A stretch of DNA of 64,000 nt from Schistocerca nitens (lineage: Eukaryota; Arthropoda; Insecta; Orthoptera; Acrididae): positions 354,497,234-354,561,233 of the forward strand of contig NC_064622.1 in the NCBI RefSeq assembly GCF_023898315.1, written 5' to 3'. Position numbers and translations under genes: made by a program. Under the pieces are notes generated by a model that was not told the DNA's origin, ran no database searches, and saw only the letters and a program-made list of their open reading frames with translations. Of this stretch, positions 43,595 through 54,899 are shown piece after piece (the stretch's first letter is position 1; each line of letters begins with the position of its first letter).

Positions 43595-43800
43595 GGCAAA
43601 ATTCTGTTGGGACGACCCGGGCAATGCCCCCGACGTGAAGAAGCCTCTGGAATTTAAAAAAAATAGGAAGAAATAAGAGAAATGGGAAGGATAAATGGAA
43701 AATTTAGTGAAACCTATCAGTCAAGAAAAGTCTTTCTCTTCATTAAAATTGTTTTGGAAATCATTTTGATGTAAAGATATGTGAATCATTTACCTCCTTT
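43595..43800 (+). repeat. second copy of the hAT-like 5' region
   Basis: 'cccgggcaatgcccccgacg', an A-rich stretch, then words such as 'tttggaaatcattttgatg' and 'aagatatgtgaatcatt' parallel those at 41880-42035 in the same order and orientation, with many differences. The outermost ~25 bp are missing. Confidence 0.45.
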
Positions 43801-44609
43801 AGCCACGTCGAAGATCAATCTCCATTATGTTACGAACATCAAATACTTTAATATATATAACGAAAGAAACGAAAGAGCTTATCTAGGTGTGAACAAGTTT
43901 TTCGGTCAAAGATCTGACTGAAATCCCCGTGAGAGTGGCGTATTCAGTGGTGAGCAAAAGATAATCGAGTCACACATTAAATTTATGCCCTAAAGGGGCT
44001 GTAGAGGCTAAGAGGCTAATCAAATAGCGGTCCAGTATTCGAAACGGTTGAGAGCATCGTTTTGGGCTACATTGTGCTATGGTGGTACGATTTAAAAATT
44101 TGTTCCGTGAGTATTTCCAAGGCAACACTAACGACGCCGAATCCAATGCATTAGGCTGGCAGATGACGAACAATCTATACACAATGAATCATCACCAACT
44201 TGACCTCACATTTTAAGGAGAAAAAAGCACATTTGCAAGATATCAGACCCAGAATCGAACACCCGTGAAAATTTTGACCATAATTCTGACAACACGCAGT
44301 TATAACTTTCTGGAAGTTCAGCTTTTAAAGTTCCACGCGCACCGCTGCAGCCGCCTAATGTTCCAGTAATAAGCACTGTACAATGGAGCAAGTAAGGGGA
44401 TTATGAATTACTGTTTTGACATTGGTAACATGCTCTTTTTCCACTGTGTCAAAGTGCGCGGTTTCTAATCTGTAATCGGTGCGAGAGATCTCTTTACTTT
44501 GAACATTTTAACATTGCGAGTCACATATGCAGTGTAAATTAATGAAACGTATTAGTATGTCATCAAAGAAGCAGCGTGGCGCTGCACAGTTATCATCATC
44601 GCTGTCGTG
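43801..44609. other. no recognisable feature
   Basis: AT-rich sequence without a supported gene. Confidence 0.4.
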
Positions 44610-45165
44610 CATTATTTTCTTCGGATTTTTAAGATGCCACTGTTAACTGAAATATGACGCACTATTCTTCAACGTGACTGCACGATTAAATGGTAAATAA
44701 TTTAATTTCATAATAGTTTTTCAGTTGTTTCCGTTTATTCATTTTGATTTTGAGGTTTCTGTATATATGGATGCAGAATGTGAGTATGAGAATGTTATTG
44801 AAATAATATTGATTGTTTATGTGCCTGAGACTGACATATTAAGTACTCACATTACTTACCTGTTTTTCGCGTAGAACGACGTCTTCTCGAACAAGATTTC
44901 ATAGCATGTTTGGCGGCTGTGACCACCTCCCGCCTCCTGTTCCCTCTTAAACATCCTGTGAATGGGACGGTTCTGCACAGTATTTCGTGCTAGTGCATAA
45001 GGCTCCTGCATTGGCGTGGGGCGGGTGACGAGCAATCGGTGCGCACGAAAATTTAAAAGCTGTACTTTCAGAAGGTCATAACTGTGTACTACCAGAGTTA
45101 TAGTCCGAATTTTCCGTAAAATCGTTTTCTGGGGATGATATCTTGAAAGTATGCTTTTCTTCTCA
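44610..45165. repeat. unclassified dispersed repeat, copy 2
   Basis: Uninterrupted counterpart of 25160-26870: 'gcactattcttcaacgtgac', 'tattcattttgattttgagg', 'cgaacaagatttcatagc', 'aaatttaaaagctgtacttt' and 'tttctggggatgatatc' in the same order. It shows the state before the SINE and pyrimidine-rich insertions of copy 1. Confidence 0.7.
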
Positions 45166-46247
45166 TTAAAATAGGAGGTCAAGTTAGTGAAGTTTCCTTG
45201 CTAGAGATACATTGACGTTCTTATGGCTCTGACGAAAATACAAGGAGTGTTCAATAAGTAATGCAACAGTTTTCTTCTGAAAGCAGGTTGGTTTTATTCA
45301 GCATTCCAATACATTCCACTGTTCTGGCCACAAAACCCTATCTTTCAACATAATCTCCGCTCAATGCCTCGCCCTTACGCCACTTTACGGGAAGGGCCTA
45401 TATGCCCGCATGATATTACTTTACTGATCGACGTCGGAGGCAACGTCTTGCTACTTCAATAACCTTCCCATCAACTACGTACTGCTTTTCGCGGATTGCA
45501 TCCTTCGTTGGGCGAAACAGATGGAAGTCGGAAGGTGCGAGATCCGGGTTGTTGAGTGAGTGAGGGAGAACAGTCCAATGAAGTTTTGTGAACTCCTCTC
45601 AGCGGCGCAGACTAGGGTGAGGTGTTGCTTTTTTTGGCGGCGAACGCGCTGAAGCCGTTTTTTCGATTTCCTGAGGGTAGCCCAACACACCTTCGAGTTG
45701 ATCTTTGCACTTCGAGGGAGGATATCAAACAGAATAATCCCTTCAGAGTTGCAGAAGACCGTTGTAATGACTTTACCGAATGAGGGTGCGGCTTTGTAAT
45801 TTTCTGCAGAAGAGCGAATGTATGGTAGTTTTCATCGTCTGTGGCGACGTTCAACAAAAAATTGTCACGATAAGTCTCGTAACGCTCAAGCACTCCCAGA
45901 CAGACAGTCTTTCCTTGATATTTATGCTCTTGCGTTTGGCCCGGAGGAACCTAGCGGGCACACAGTTTTGAGTGCCCAAACTGATGGACAAGTGTGTCAC
46001 CACTACCAAAAGAGAAACGTCCAGCTGAGCAGCAAGTTGTTTGATTGTGATCTGTTTATCACCTCAAATGAGAGTTTCCGCACCTTCTAACATTGCAGGA
46101 GTCATAGATGTGTGCGGCCGGCCGGCACGCGGGAGATAGGACAGGCTTGCGCCACTTTGTTGCGATAATGACGGATGCCTCTCCCAACGATTCACCGTGC
46201 TTTTGTATGCTGCTACGTCCCCGTAGACGGTCTGCAAATGCCTTATG

Positions 46248-47547
46248 TGCGACAGTGAGTCAAATGAAAACCTTAAATAATTTTTAAATATTATTTATTG
46301 TGCAGAAGTGGTAAAAAGCTGTATCACTTTTCAACAGAATCGCTCCCACGCTCAATGCAAGTCCTCCAGCGCTTACAAAGTGCATAAATTCCTTTAGAAA
46401 AAAAATTCTTTTGGTAGTCCGCGCAACCACTCATGTACCGCTTGACGTACCTCATCATCAGAACGGAACTTCTTTCCTCCCATTGCGTCTTTGAGTGGTC
46501 CAAACATCTGGAAATCACTTGGGGCAAGGTCTGGTGAGTATGGTGGATGAGGAAGACACTCAAAATGCAGGTCTGTGATTGTTGCAACTGTTGTACGGGC
46601 AGTGTGGGGCCTTGCATTGTCATGTTGCAAAAGGACACCTGCTCACAGCAATCCATGTCGCTTTCATTTGATTGCAGGCCGCAGATTATTTTTTAGGAGA
46701 TCTGTTTATGATGCACTGGTGACAGTGGTAATGCTCCGATATAACGCTTTTGTCGTCCCAAAAGAGAGTCAGCATAACCTTCCCTGCTGATTCTTCTGTT
46801 CGAAACTTCTTTGGTTTTGGTGATGAGGAATAGCGCCATTCCTTGCTCGCTCTCTTCGTTTCCGGTTGGTGGAAGTGAATCCAGGTTTCGTCCCCAGTAA
46901 GAATTCTTGCAAGGAAGCCATCACCTTCTCGTTCAAAGCGCCGAAGAAGTTCTTCACAAGCATCAACACGTCGTTCCCTCATTTCAGGAGTCAGCTGCCG
47001 TGGCACCCATCTTGCAGACACTTTGTGAAACTGGAGCACATCATGCACAATATGGTGTGCTGACCCATGACTAATCTGTAAACATGCTGCAATGTCATTC
47101 AGTGTCACTCGGCGGTTTTCCTTCACTATGGCTTCAACTGCCGCAATGTTCTGTGAAGTCACAACTCGTTGTGCCTGACCTGGACGAGGTGCATCTTCCA
47201 CTGAAGTCACACCATTTGCGAACTTCCTGCTCCATTCGTAGACTTGCTGCTGTGACAAACATGCATCACCGTACTGAACCTTCATTCGTCGATGAATTTC
47301 AATATGTTTCACACCTTCACTACGCAAAGACCGAATAACAGAACGCTGTTCTTCCCTGGTGCAAGTCGCAAGTGGGGCGGCCATCTTTATACTGATACTG
47401 CGACGGTACGTGTGTATCTGCACTATACTGCCACCTACAGGTCATTCTGCACGCTGTTTTTAGCACGCTTGCCAACTTACAGGATAACGGCGCGAAATTT
47501 CGAGTTGTTATTACAAATTTACGGTTTTCATTTTACTGACCCTCTTA
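46248..47547 (-). mobile_element. mariner element, family B, copy 2
   Basis: Termini are changed but recognisable ('tgcgacagtgagtcaaatg'; other end 'ttttactgaccctctta'). About 1300 bp, inserted in mariner A. Close sequence relative of the copy at 32374-33694. Confidence 0.96.
46340..47384 (-). pseudogene. mariner family B transposase, one of the better copies
   Basis: Starts MAAPLATCTREEQRSVIRSL at 47384 and is open for about 230 codons: helix-turn-helix units as in copy 1, WVPRQLTPEMRERRVDACEE, and the first catalytic motif LTGDETWIHFHQPETKR with the Asp intact. The frame is lost after VMLTLFWDDKSVISEHY (46740). In another frame, LLQHDNARPHTARTTVATI-type sequence (46630) and YSPDLAPSDFQMFGPLKDAM give the second and third Asp, with 34 residues between (DD34D). 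At least two frame changes near 46740 and 46640, so inactive. Confidence 0.9.
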
Positions 47548-47787
47548 TATCTTCTATGCTCTGGTTTTCTTCCAAATGAATGTCAATGGCAGCTCTCTGC
47601 TCGGACCGCATTTCCGTTACAGACGCCATTTTGAAGGCTACGCATACCGACGCCACGTATCGGAACTTCATTAAACTGTAGCGGCTGAACCGGAAATTCC
47701 ACGATGATCCACCACAATTTCCTTATTTTTTCAGCCGGAATTAGCCGATAAAAAATGCGTTGCTCTACTTATTGAATGCCGCTCGTA

Positions 47788-48570
47788 ATTCATAAGAGTG
47801 AGAAACGTAATTTACGAAGCGTATCGGTACGATGTATAAACGTGATCTTACCCTTTACAGCTCAAATCTAAACCATTAGAAAGAATGAATTCATCACCTA
47901 AGGCATTGCAGTCTGAGAATATGGACGTTTCAGCTCCATATTACTTCTTAGTAATGGAGCTGCTAGAAACAGACATGGAAGATAACGGTTTAACGTCCCT
48001 TCGACAACGAGATCATGTACTCTCGCAACTTAAGTGCCAAACATGATTGCTATTCGCCATATACTTGTATTCTTATGTTACTGAGGATGCAAATACTGTG
48101 TGCCTCGCTAATAAAAACTCTTTTCTCCATAATCCCGGTATTATCATTTCAGTGACTCACCACATACTTTCCTGGCCACTCCCTCATAATATTCTATGAA
48201 TATGGTTGCAGCATCTATTAGCGAGGGTGGAGCAGAGGGACTACTCATGGACGCAAGAGTTACGGTGACCGCTGTGCTTTTTTGTTGAGTCAGCGCTCAG
48301 ATTTCACTGGTGTAATAATTATCATTGCGTCGTAGCATCCAAGTTACTGGATTCTAACACCAATCACATATTAAGCTTACACTGTCACGCTTGGTTAGAG
48401 TTAATAACGAGCTTCGATTCGATAACAATGGTAGTTAAATATAAATTTCATCCTGAAACATGCTAAGTTCCAGATGCCGGAGTGAAGACTGTCGAATATG
48501 GTGTTCACTTTGCAGGAACATTACGTTTTCTACTCCTTGGATACCTTTGGATTAGTATAGGTGTTTCTGT
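47788..48570. other. no recognisable feature
   Basis: Mixed AT-rich sequence between a mariner and a SINE pair. Nothing supported. Confidence 0.45.
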
Positions 48571-48583
48571 TGTCTGTGTTCAA

Positions 48584-48780
48584 ATGGTTGAAATGGCTCT
48601 GAGCACAATGGGACTTAACATGTGAGGTCATCAGTCCCCTAGAACGTAGAACTACTTAAACCTAACTAACCTGAGAACATCACACACATCCATGCCCGAG
48701 GCAGGATTCGAACCTGCGACCGTAGCGGTCGCGCGGTTCCAGACTGAAGTGCCTAGAACCGCTAGGCCACACCGGACGGC
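48584..48780 (-). mobile_element. tRNA-derived SINE-1, full length
   Basis: Minus-strand copy with B-box 'ggttcgaatcc'. 13-bp flanks TGTCTGTGTTCAA (48571-48583) and TGTTTGTGTTCAA (48781-48793) differ at one base. Confidence 0.96.
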
Positions 48781-48837
48781 TGTTTGTGTTCAAGTTTAGT
48801 CGCTTCTGTAGTAGTAGCGGCGGTATTGATAACTATT

Positions 48838-49043
48838 GCCGGCCAGAGTGGCCGTGCGGTTCTAGGCGCTACAATCTGGAGCCGAGCGCCCGCCACGGTC
48901 GCAGGTTCGAATCCTGCCTCGGGCATGGATGTGTGTGATGTCCTTAGGTTAGTTAGGTTTAATTAGTTCTCAATTCTAGGCGACTGATGACCTCAGAAGT
49001 TACGTCGCATAGTGCTCACAGCCATTTGAACCATTTTTTTTTT
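48838..49043 (+). mobile_element. tRNA-derived SINE-1, full length, head-to-head with its neighbour
   Basis: Head 'gccggccagagtggccgtgc', poly-T-rich tail (plus-strand 'ccattttttttttta'). Duplication ATAACTATT at 48829-48837 and 49044-49052. Shares 'taattagttct' and 'ggcgactgatgacctcag' with the copy at 61551, suggesting a subfamily. Confidence 0.96.
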
Positions 49044-49052
49044 ATAACTATT

Positions 49053-49893
49053 CATTCACACCAATATTCAAATCCTCGAACGATGGTTGGGGATATATAA
49101 AACAGCAGTATTCTAGAACGTCAGCAACATTGCAACATAGCTGAGGCTAATGGGTTTCCGCACCTACACGTGTCAATAGCTAAAATAACAACACTAGTTG
49201 ACATGCACCAGTAGTAAACAGCAACATCAGCCGGAGATCACTGACGGTACTACCCATCACGACAGTATTACATTTGACCTCTGCTGGCCGTTACTGGAAA
49301 CATGTGGTGACGTTACAGTAACCAAGCACACTGGTGACTGGGGAAAGTGAATCATTTCAGACAGTTGTGCATATATACTACCAAGTATTTCAGTGTCCTC
49401 GTAAAATTCCAGATAAAACTCAAGGTAAGCAAACTGAAAAACCCTGACTCCCAGCTGTAATAATATGTTTACCAGCGGGCCTGCGGAAGGCTCGACGAAA
49501 AACTCGCTGCACCAGCTTCACGAACTGCGGCGCCTGCATCACCACCAGTGCCGCTACAGTCAGGCACTATTTTCTCTACACCGTTTAAATTTCCGCCAGA
49601 GAACAAAACAGGCATCCTTCCATTCAGCAAATATTTAAGAAGCCGCCCTTCACCAAGCCGGCCAGTTACGAACGCAGCGCAGCTCAGGATGCGCAGTTTC
49701 AGCATGCAGCCAAGACGCCTGCGCGCGTGTAGCCATTGTTCCCACAGTAACCGCTGCCTAGTTGGGCTCTGGCGCCAAATCTATTATTCACACTGGGCGT
49801 TTCAAATGAACTCTGTTTTTTCCCCTTAAAATTGAGAGGGAGATTATTATATTCTTGAGTGAATCATTTTTATGTTGTGTGGATTTGACGTCA
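49053..49893. other. no supported gene
   Basis: A moderately GC-rich block (49460-49760) has overlapping frames on both strands, for example minus 49469-49705, without recognisable domains. Confidence 0.4.
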
Positions 49894-49902
49894 AAACTAA
49901 CT

Positions 49903-50119
49903 CCTTTCTTACAGGAGTGCTAGTTCTGCAAGGTTCGCAGGAGAGCTTCTGTAAAGTTTGGAAGGTAGGAGACGAGGTATTGGAAGAAGTAAAGCTGTGA
50001 GGAGGGGGTGTGAGTCATGGTTAGGTAGCTCAGTTGGTAGAGCACTTGCCCGCGAAAGGCAAAGGTCCCGATTTCGAGTCTCGGTCCGGCACACACCTTT
50101 AATCTGCTAGGAAGTTTCC
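49903..50119 (+). mobile_element. tRNA-derived SINE with 'tagctcagttggtagagca' head
   Basis: Leader 'gttctgcaaggttcgcagg', then 50022-50093 tRNA-like: A-box 'tagctcagttggtagagc', anticodon-stem with loop 'cgcgaaa', T-arm 'gatttcgagtctc', 'ggtccggcac', then 'aatctgctaggaagtttcc'. Flanked by AAACTAACT at 49894-49902 and 50120-50128. The upstream leader, the duplication and the SINE-type 3' part show it is a retroposon, not a tRNA gene. Confidence 0.85.
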
Positions 50120-50128
50120 AAACTAACT

Positions 50129-50678
50129 GCTGAATTGTAATTAACTGCATGTACAATGACCTTTAATGAAACTGTTTCACTTCGCATTCGCTTCCTTGAA
50201 ATATCAGCGCGTCTTGTTCTTATGGCCAAAATAATAATTATCCTGATGACTAATCAAGCGGCCATTTTGCTGCCCTTTATGTTCGCGACAATCTATGATA
50301 TCCAAAATGGTAATATACTGTAATTTTGCACTTAAATCTTTATTAAGACTGTTGTATCTCACTTACCTTTCGTTTTTGTGTTATTCTGACTGAACAAATA
50401 GCGAACATTATCAGTGAACTAAGAAGTCTGATGTCAGAAGCAAAACACAGACTGTATCATGGCAGAGGTCTTTTGTATTTCTTGGTGGAACAGAAACTCT
50501 CACCTCTAAGTAAAGATGTCGACCGGAAAATACACTGGGAGGGAAGCCAGGGATAGCCTAATTATAGATCAATAGTTCGCAATTGTTTGTTGCATCATAA
50601 AATAAGTATCCTCTTCCTGGCACAAGGCTTCAGTGTGTTTAACACACTACAAACAGTAATAAATGAATTTTTTGGGGT
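50129..50678. other. no recognisable feature
   Basis: AT-rich. Nothing supported. Confidence 0.45.
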
Positions 50679-50692
50679 TTTGTAACACATAT

Positions 50693-50878
50693 GGCTCTGA
50701 GCACTATCGGACTTAACTTCTGTGGTCATCAGTCCCCTAGAACTTAGAACTACTTAAACGTAACTAACCTAAGGACATCACACACATCCATGCCCGAGGC
50801 AGGATTCGAACCTGCGACCGTAGCGGTCGCGCGGTTCCAGACTGTAGCGCCTAGAACCGCTCGGCCACTCAGGCCGGC
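50693..50878 (-). mobile_element. tRNA-derived SINE-1, full length
   Basis: Complete copy lacking the usual poly-A/'ggttcaa' tail. Exact 14-bp duplication TTTGTAACACATAT at 50679-50692 and 50879-50892. Confidence 0.96.
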
Positions 50879-50892
50879 TTTGTAACACATAT

Positions 50893-52196
50893 ATGTGAGT
50901 GTTATTTTCCTTATAATTATTATCATCATCATTATTATTATTATCAATACAGGTCCGTTGTCGTTTCCATGCGTTTTTTGGTTTCAGACGTCTTTCTGAT
51001 ACTAGCCTTGGTGTGAATTTACGAGGGTAGATCTGTCTGAATCTCGTCCGTGGGTTACCTTATATCTTTTGTCAAATCATTTCATATACCTAATTAAATA
51101 AAGTATTTAGTACTATCATAGCAATCACTGCACAGTAGAATATTTAAAGATGTACTATTTGCACTAATACGAGTGCATCATAAAATTCTACTTAAAATTG
51201 AATAGCTCGAATAGTCATCAACTTGCTTTAGTTTTCGAAGCTGAAGTGTCTTCGGATTAGGTTAGGAGATTTCGGAATCCCAAAAAGAGCACATTTTCCA
51301 CATTTCAGGATGGAAAAGGAGGACACTTCCTATTTCATAAATTTATTACATAAGAAACAAAAAATAAAAACATTAGATTCATCTCACACACCTACAACAC
51401 TTTAGAATTCATGTATTTTTTATTTTACTGTATCTTTTTTAAAAGTTCCTTTTCTTGACACAAATATTTAAAAATGTTCTTGCAATCCAAATTTCTAAAA
51501 TTAAATGTCACCATTGCAATACCTTTTACAGTGTCAATAGTGAGTGAATTTCTCTCCTTTGTCCACTGTGCCTGTATTAAGGACAATTCTCAATACAAGC
51601 AATATGGACTGTTAACACTAAGTAGAGCTGTGTAATTTCAATTAATTCACTACTACATGAATCAGCATATTTGCATCATTTCTTATGGGACGGTTCTGAT
51701 TTTCCACCATGTGTCGCTATAAAAAGTATAACTTTAGACCAAACACCTTTATTTGTTTGGTCTGTAGCTATTACAGCTCTTCTTCTTTTAAACTTGAAAA
51801 CTGATGAAAGCATTGTTCATCGTCAAATTTACTATTTTTATTCAACAAAAATTTGATTGGTTCTTCCACGTTACGTCCACGATACATATAAAAAAATCAA
51901 GCCACTTAAAACAAAAAAGTTCACATAATGGTACCATCCACATATTCTGGTATTCCAAATATCTTTCATAGGGGATACCAACATGGCACTTAAAATCCTT
52001 CATCTTCGAAGCATAACCATCATTTTCTATTTGAAATTATCTTTCTTACAAACTCAAAGATATAAAATGTTCGTCTTTTCTGTGTTGAAGAACACAACGA
52101 AGGGAGTCCAGTACATTCTATACTTCTATAACTTTTCTAAGTTACCAATATAGTTACGAATAATGCCAACTAAAGACTGGATATGCTGTAGATATC
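50893..52196. other. AT-rich sequence
   Basis: A short 'atta/atc' microsatellite (50918-50950), then AT-rich DNA. May include worn flanks of the hAT element downstream, but no motif is convincing. Confidence 0.4.
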
Positions 52197-52204
52197 TCTC
52201 AGTG

Positions 52205-52403
52205 CGGGCCGGAGTGGCCGAGCGGTTCTAGGCGCTACAGTCTGGAACCGCGCGACCACTACGGTCGCAGGTTCGAATCCTGCCTCGGCCATGGATGTGT
52301 GTGATGTCCTTAGGTTAGTTAGGTTTAAGTAGTTCTAAGTTCTAGGGGACTAATGACCTCAGATGTTAAGTCCCATAGTGCTCATAGTCATATGAACCAT
52401 ATA
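52205..52403 (+). mobile_element. tRNA-derived SINE-1, full length
   Basis: Head 'gggccggagtggccgagc', B-box 'ggttcgaatcc', tail 'catatgaaccatata'. Duplication TCTCAGTG at 52197-52204 and 52404-52411. Confidence 0.95.
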
Positions 52404-53220
52404 TCTCAGTGATAGAGTCCAGAAGAAAATACTTGGAGATCTCTTTTGTGACAGAAAGGAGTATTTCAGAAACATCTCTTTAAGTCTCTGAATAGCTGGA
52501 AATAGTGACAGCCATCGAGTCCTGTTATGGCTGAGAAATTGTTGGTACTCTAGTTCGATAAAGCCACAAAATTTCTTAAGAAACTCAACACGGACAGTAT
52601 ATACTGAAAAATGGTTATGTATTTTCATTATTAAACCTTGTAAGTCAATTTCAAGGAGATCAGTTCCGTGCTGAATGCAGTTATGAAGGACATGAGCAGT
52701 GCATCCCACTCCAACCAATACCTTGTTACGTACCATCTTTAGGTAACTAATACGTTATTTCCATCGCCTCTTTTAATACCACCGAACATTGTGTTGCAAT
52801 TATCAGCACCAAAAGACATATTTGTCATTAATTTTGAACTTGTTAAGTGTATCAGTCACACATGTTGAAATAGTTTCTGTATTTTCATTTGGTCTACTTT
52901 ATATATTAAGAACTCTAATATGCACTCCTCCACTCCTGTGATCAGGGTAATGAAGTATAACAGGGATCATTTTCTTATTCTCAAGGCTGCTAGCATCCGT
53001 CGAGACTCCAGCAAAAGGAATGCACTCCAGATCTTTAATGATGCACTCTGCTGAATGAGACACTAGGACGGAATTCACTATTGCTTCAGTTTTGGTATGT
53101 CCACAAGAGATTTTTGATGATATGGACGAGTGAAGGAAAATGGCACAGTCCATAAATTTATAGCTGCTGGGGGTGCAACACAGTATGGAGTTCCTTAAGC
53201 AACACTTACTTTTGTGTCCA
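52404..53220 (-). mobile_element. hAT-type transposase relic
   Basis: Minus-strand pieces: SCGHTKTEAIVNSVLVSHSA and FAGVSTDASSLENKKMIPVI near 53000 (start of the RNase-H-like fold with its first Asp in STDAS), and, further along, VLVGVGCTAHVLHNCIQHGT and QQFLSHNRTRWLSLFPAIQR near 52550, the block around the Cys/His-x2 and conserved RW that hAT transposases carry in the helical insertion. Stops and a frame change near 52740-52900. The DNA-binding N-terminus and the dimerisation tail are not visible. A domesticated gene is unlikely because the frame is broken. Confidence 0.78.
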
Positions 53221-53746
53221 GTTCAGCACAGGGTTTTGTATCATTAAAAAAAAAAAACTCACTTTATCTGACGAACTTGCATCTCTAACATAATTCATGT
53301 GTTTTTCTGTTAATTCATGTGCACTTCCAGGTCGCTGGCGCCATTATTTGCTCTAGATACTACGGTCCCTCAGTAACAAATACAAACTTTTGCTTCCCAC
53401 TGAAGTCTTCCAGGACGAAATCTCGGATATTTTTCTCGGAGTTTACCTGAAAATGTGCATTTCCTCTTTTGTATGATGAGAAATTATCTTAAATTAAAGT
53501 GAAACAAAGAATGATCAAAACGCATTGTCCACATACGGCATGAAGAAGTCTTTACTTACAAAACTGAACTATATTCCTCTGCCACAAACTATATTTTTAA
53601 AATTAGGAAACTTACTCAATAAGATAAATACAGAATACGGAAAGTAAAGATGTAGCTGGATGATCAACAAGTTCGCTAAAAATGTGTGCACACAAAAACA
53701 AAGAGCACGTAGACATGACAGCTATACTTTGAGCATTTCGTAACGA

Positions 53747-54899
53747 ATGGAAAAACTATTAGAAGCCGACCTCGGGGAAGATCAGTTTAGATTCCGTAGA
53801 AATGTTGGAACACGTGAGGCAATACTGACTCTACAACTTATCTTAGAAAATAGATTAAGGAAAGGCAAACATATGTTTCTAGCATTTGTAGACTTAGAGA
53901 AATCTTTTGCCAATGTTGACTGGAATACTCTCTTTCAAATTCTGAAGGTGGCAGGGGTAAAATACAGGGAGCGAAAGGCTATTTACAATTTGTACAGAAA
54001 CCAGGTGGCAGTTATAAGAGTCGAGGGGCATGAAAGGGAAACAGTGGTTGGGAAGGGAGTGAGACAGGGTTGTAGCCTCTCCCTGATCTTATTCAATCTG
54101 TATATTGAGCAAGCAGTAAAGGAAACAAAAGAAAAATGTAATTCTGTCAGAGACAGCAAAGGACTTGGAAGAGCAGTTGAACGGAATGGACTGTGTCTTG
54201 AAAGGAGGATATAAGACGATCAACAAAAGTGAAACGAGAATAATGGACTGTATTCGAATTAAGTCGGGTGATGCTGAGGGAATTAGATTAGGAAATGAAA
54301 CACTTAAAGTAGTAAAAGAGTTTTGCTATTTGTGGAGCAAAATAACTGATGATGGTCGAAGTAGAAAGGATATAAAATGTAGACTGGCAATGGCAAGGAA
54401 ATCATTTCTGAAGAAGAGAAATTTGTTAACATCGAGTATAGATTTAAGTGTCAGGAAGTCGTTTCTGAAAGTATTTGTATGGAGTGTAGCCATGTATGGA
54501 AGTGAAACGTGGACGATAAACAGTTCAGACAAAAAGGGAATAGAAGCTTTCGAAATGTGGTGCTACAGAAGAATGCTGAAGGTTAGATGGGTAGATCACA
54601 TAACTAATGAGGAGGTATTGAATAGAATTGGAGAGAAGAGAAATTTGTGGCACAACTTGACTAGAAGAAGGGATCGGTTGGTAGGGCATATTCTGAGGCA
54701 TTAAGGGATCACCAATGTAGTATTGGAGGGCAGCGCGGAAGGTAAAAATCGTAGAGGGGGACCAAGATATGAATACAGTAAACAGATTCAGAAGGATGTA
54801 GGTTGCAGTAGGTACTGGGAGATGAAGAAGCTTGCACAGGATAGAGTAGCATGGAGAGCTGCACCAAACCAGTCTCTGGACTGAAGACCACAACAACAA
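53747..54899 (+). mobile_element. RTE-type LINE, 5'-truncated, catalytic box deleted
   Basis: Plus-strand reading: EDQFRFRRNVGTREAILTLQ, FLAFVDLEKSFANVDWNTLF (first palm Asp), GVRQGCSLSLILFNLYIEQA (palm), then, past a gap, LEEQLNGMDCVLKGG in the next frame, IRLGNETLKVVKEFCYLWSK, AMYGSETWTI, IEAFEMWCYRRMLKVRWVDH, RDRLVGHILRH and, after a stop, 'DRVAWRAAPNQSLD'. Ends in 'gaccacaacaacaac', a typical RTE-like tail. The segment bearing the F-A-D-D box, between KEKCNS and SETAKDL-type sequence (about 54137), is missing. Cannot be active. Confidence 0.92.

Larger units (their letters stand above)
45239..47787 (-). mobile_element. mariner element, family A, carrying mariner B
   Basis: Ends 'tacaaggagtgttcaataag' and reversed 'tacgagcggcattcaataag'. 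Host part on the minus strand: start codon near 47631, N-terminal region split by the insertion, then 'IVRQLDVSLLVVVTHLSIS' region near 45990, 'LERYETYRDNFLLNVATDDE' (first catalytic motif changed to ATDDENYH) and the distal 'GLFCLISSLEVQRSTRRCVG'-type frames near 45700. Many breaks. Mariner B sits at 46248-47547. Confidence 0.88.

Noticed and set aside
46340-47384. Domesticated (SETMAR-like) mariner transposase
   Set aside because: The long N-terminal frame is suggestive, but frame changes before the second and third catalytic Asp and intact-looking element ends fit an ordinary dead transposon.
50022-50093. Possible tRNA gene
   Set aside because: Good A-box and T-arm-like sequence, but it lies within a longer repeat with a leader, a SINE-type 3' part and a 9-bp target duplication, and the anticodon loop lacks the usual T before the anticodon.
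52404-53220. Host gene derived from a hAT transposase
   Set aside because: The frame is broken between its two halves and lacks both termini. A relic is the simpler reading.
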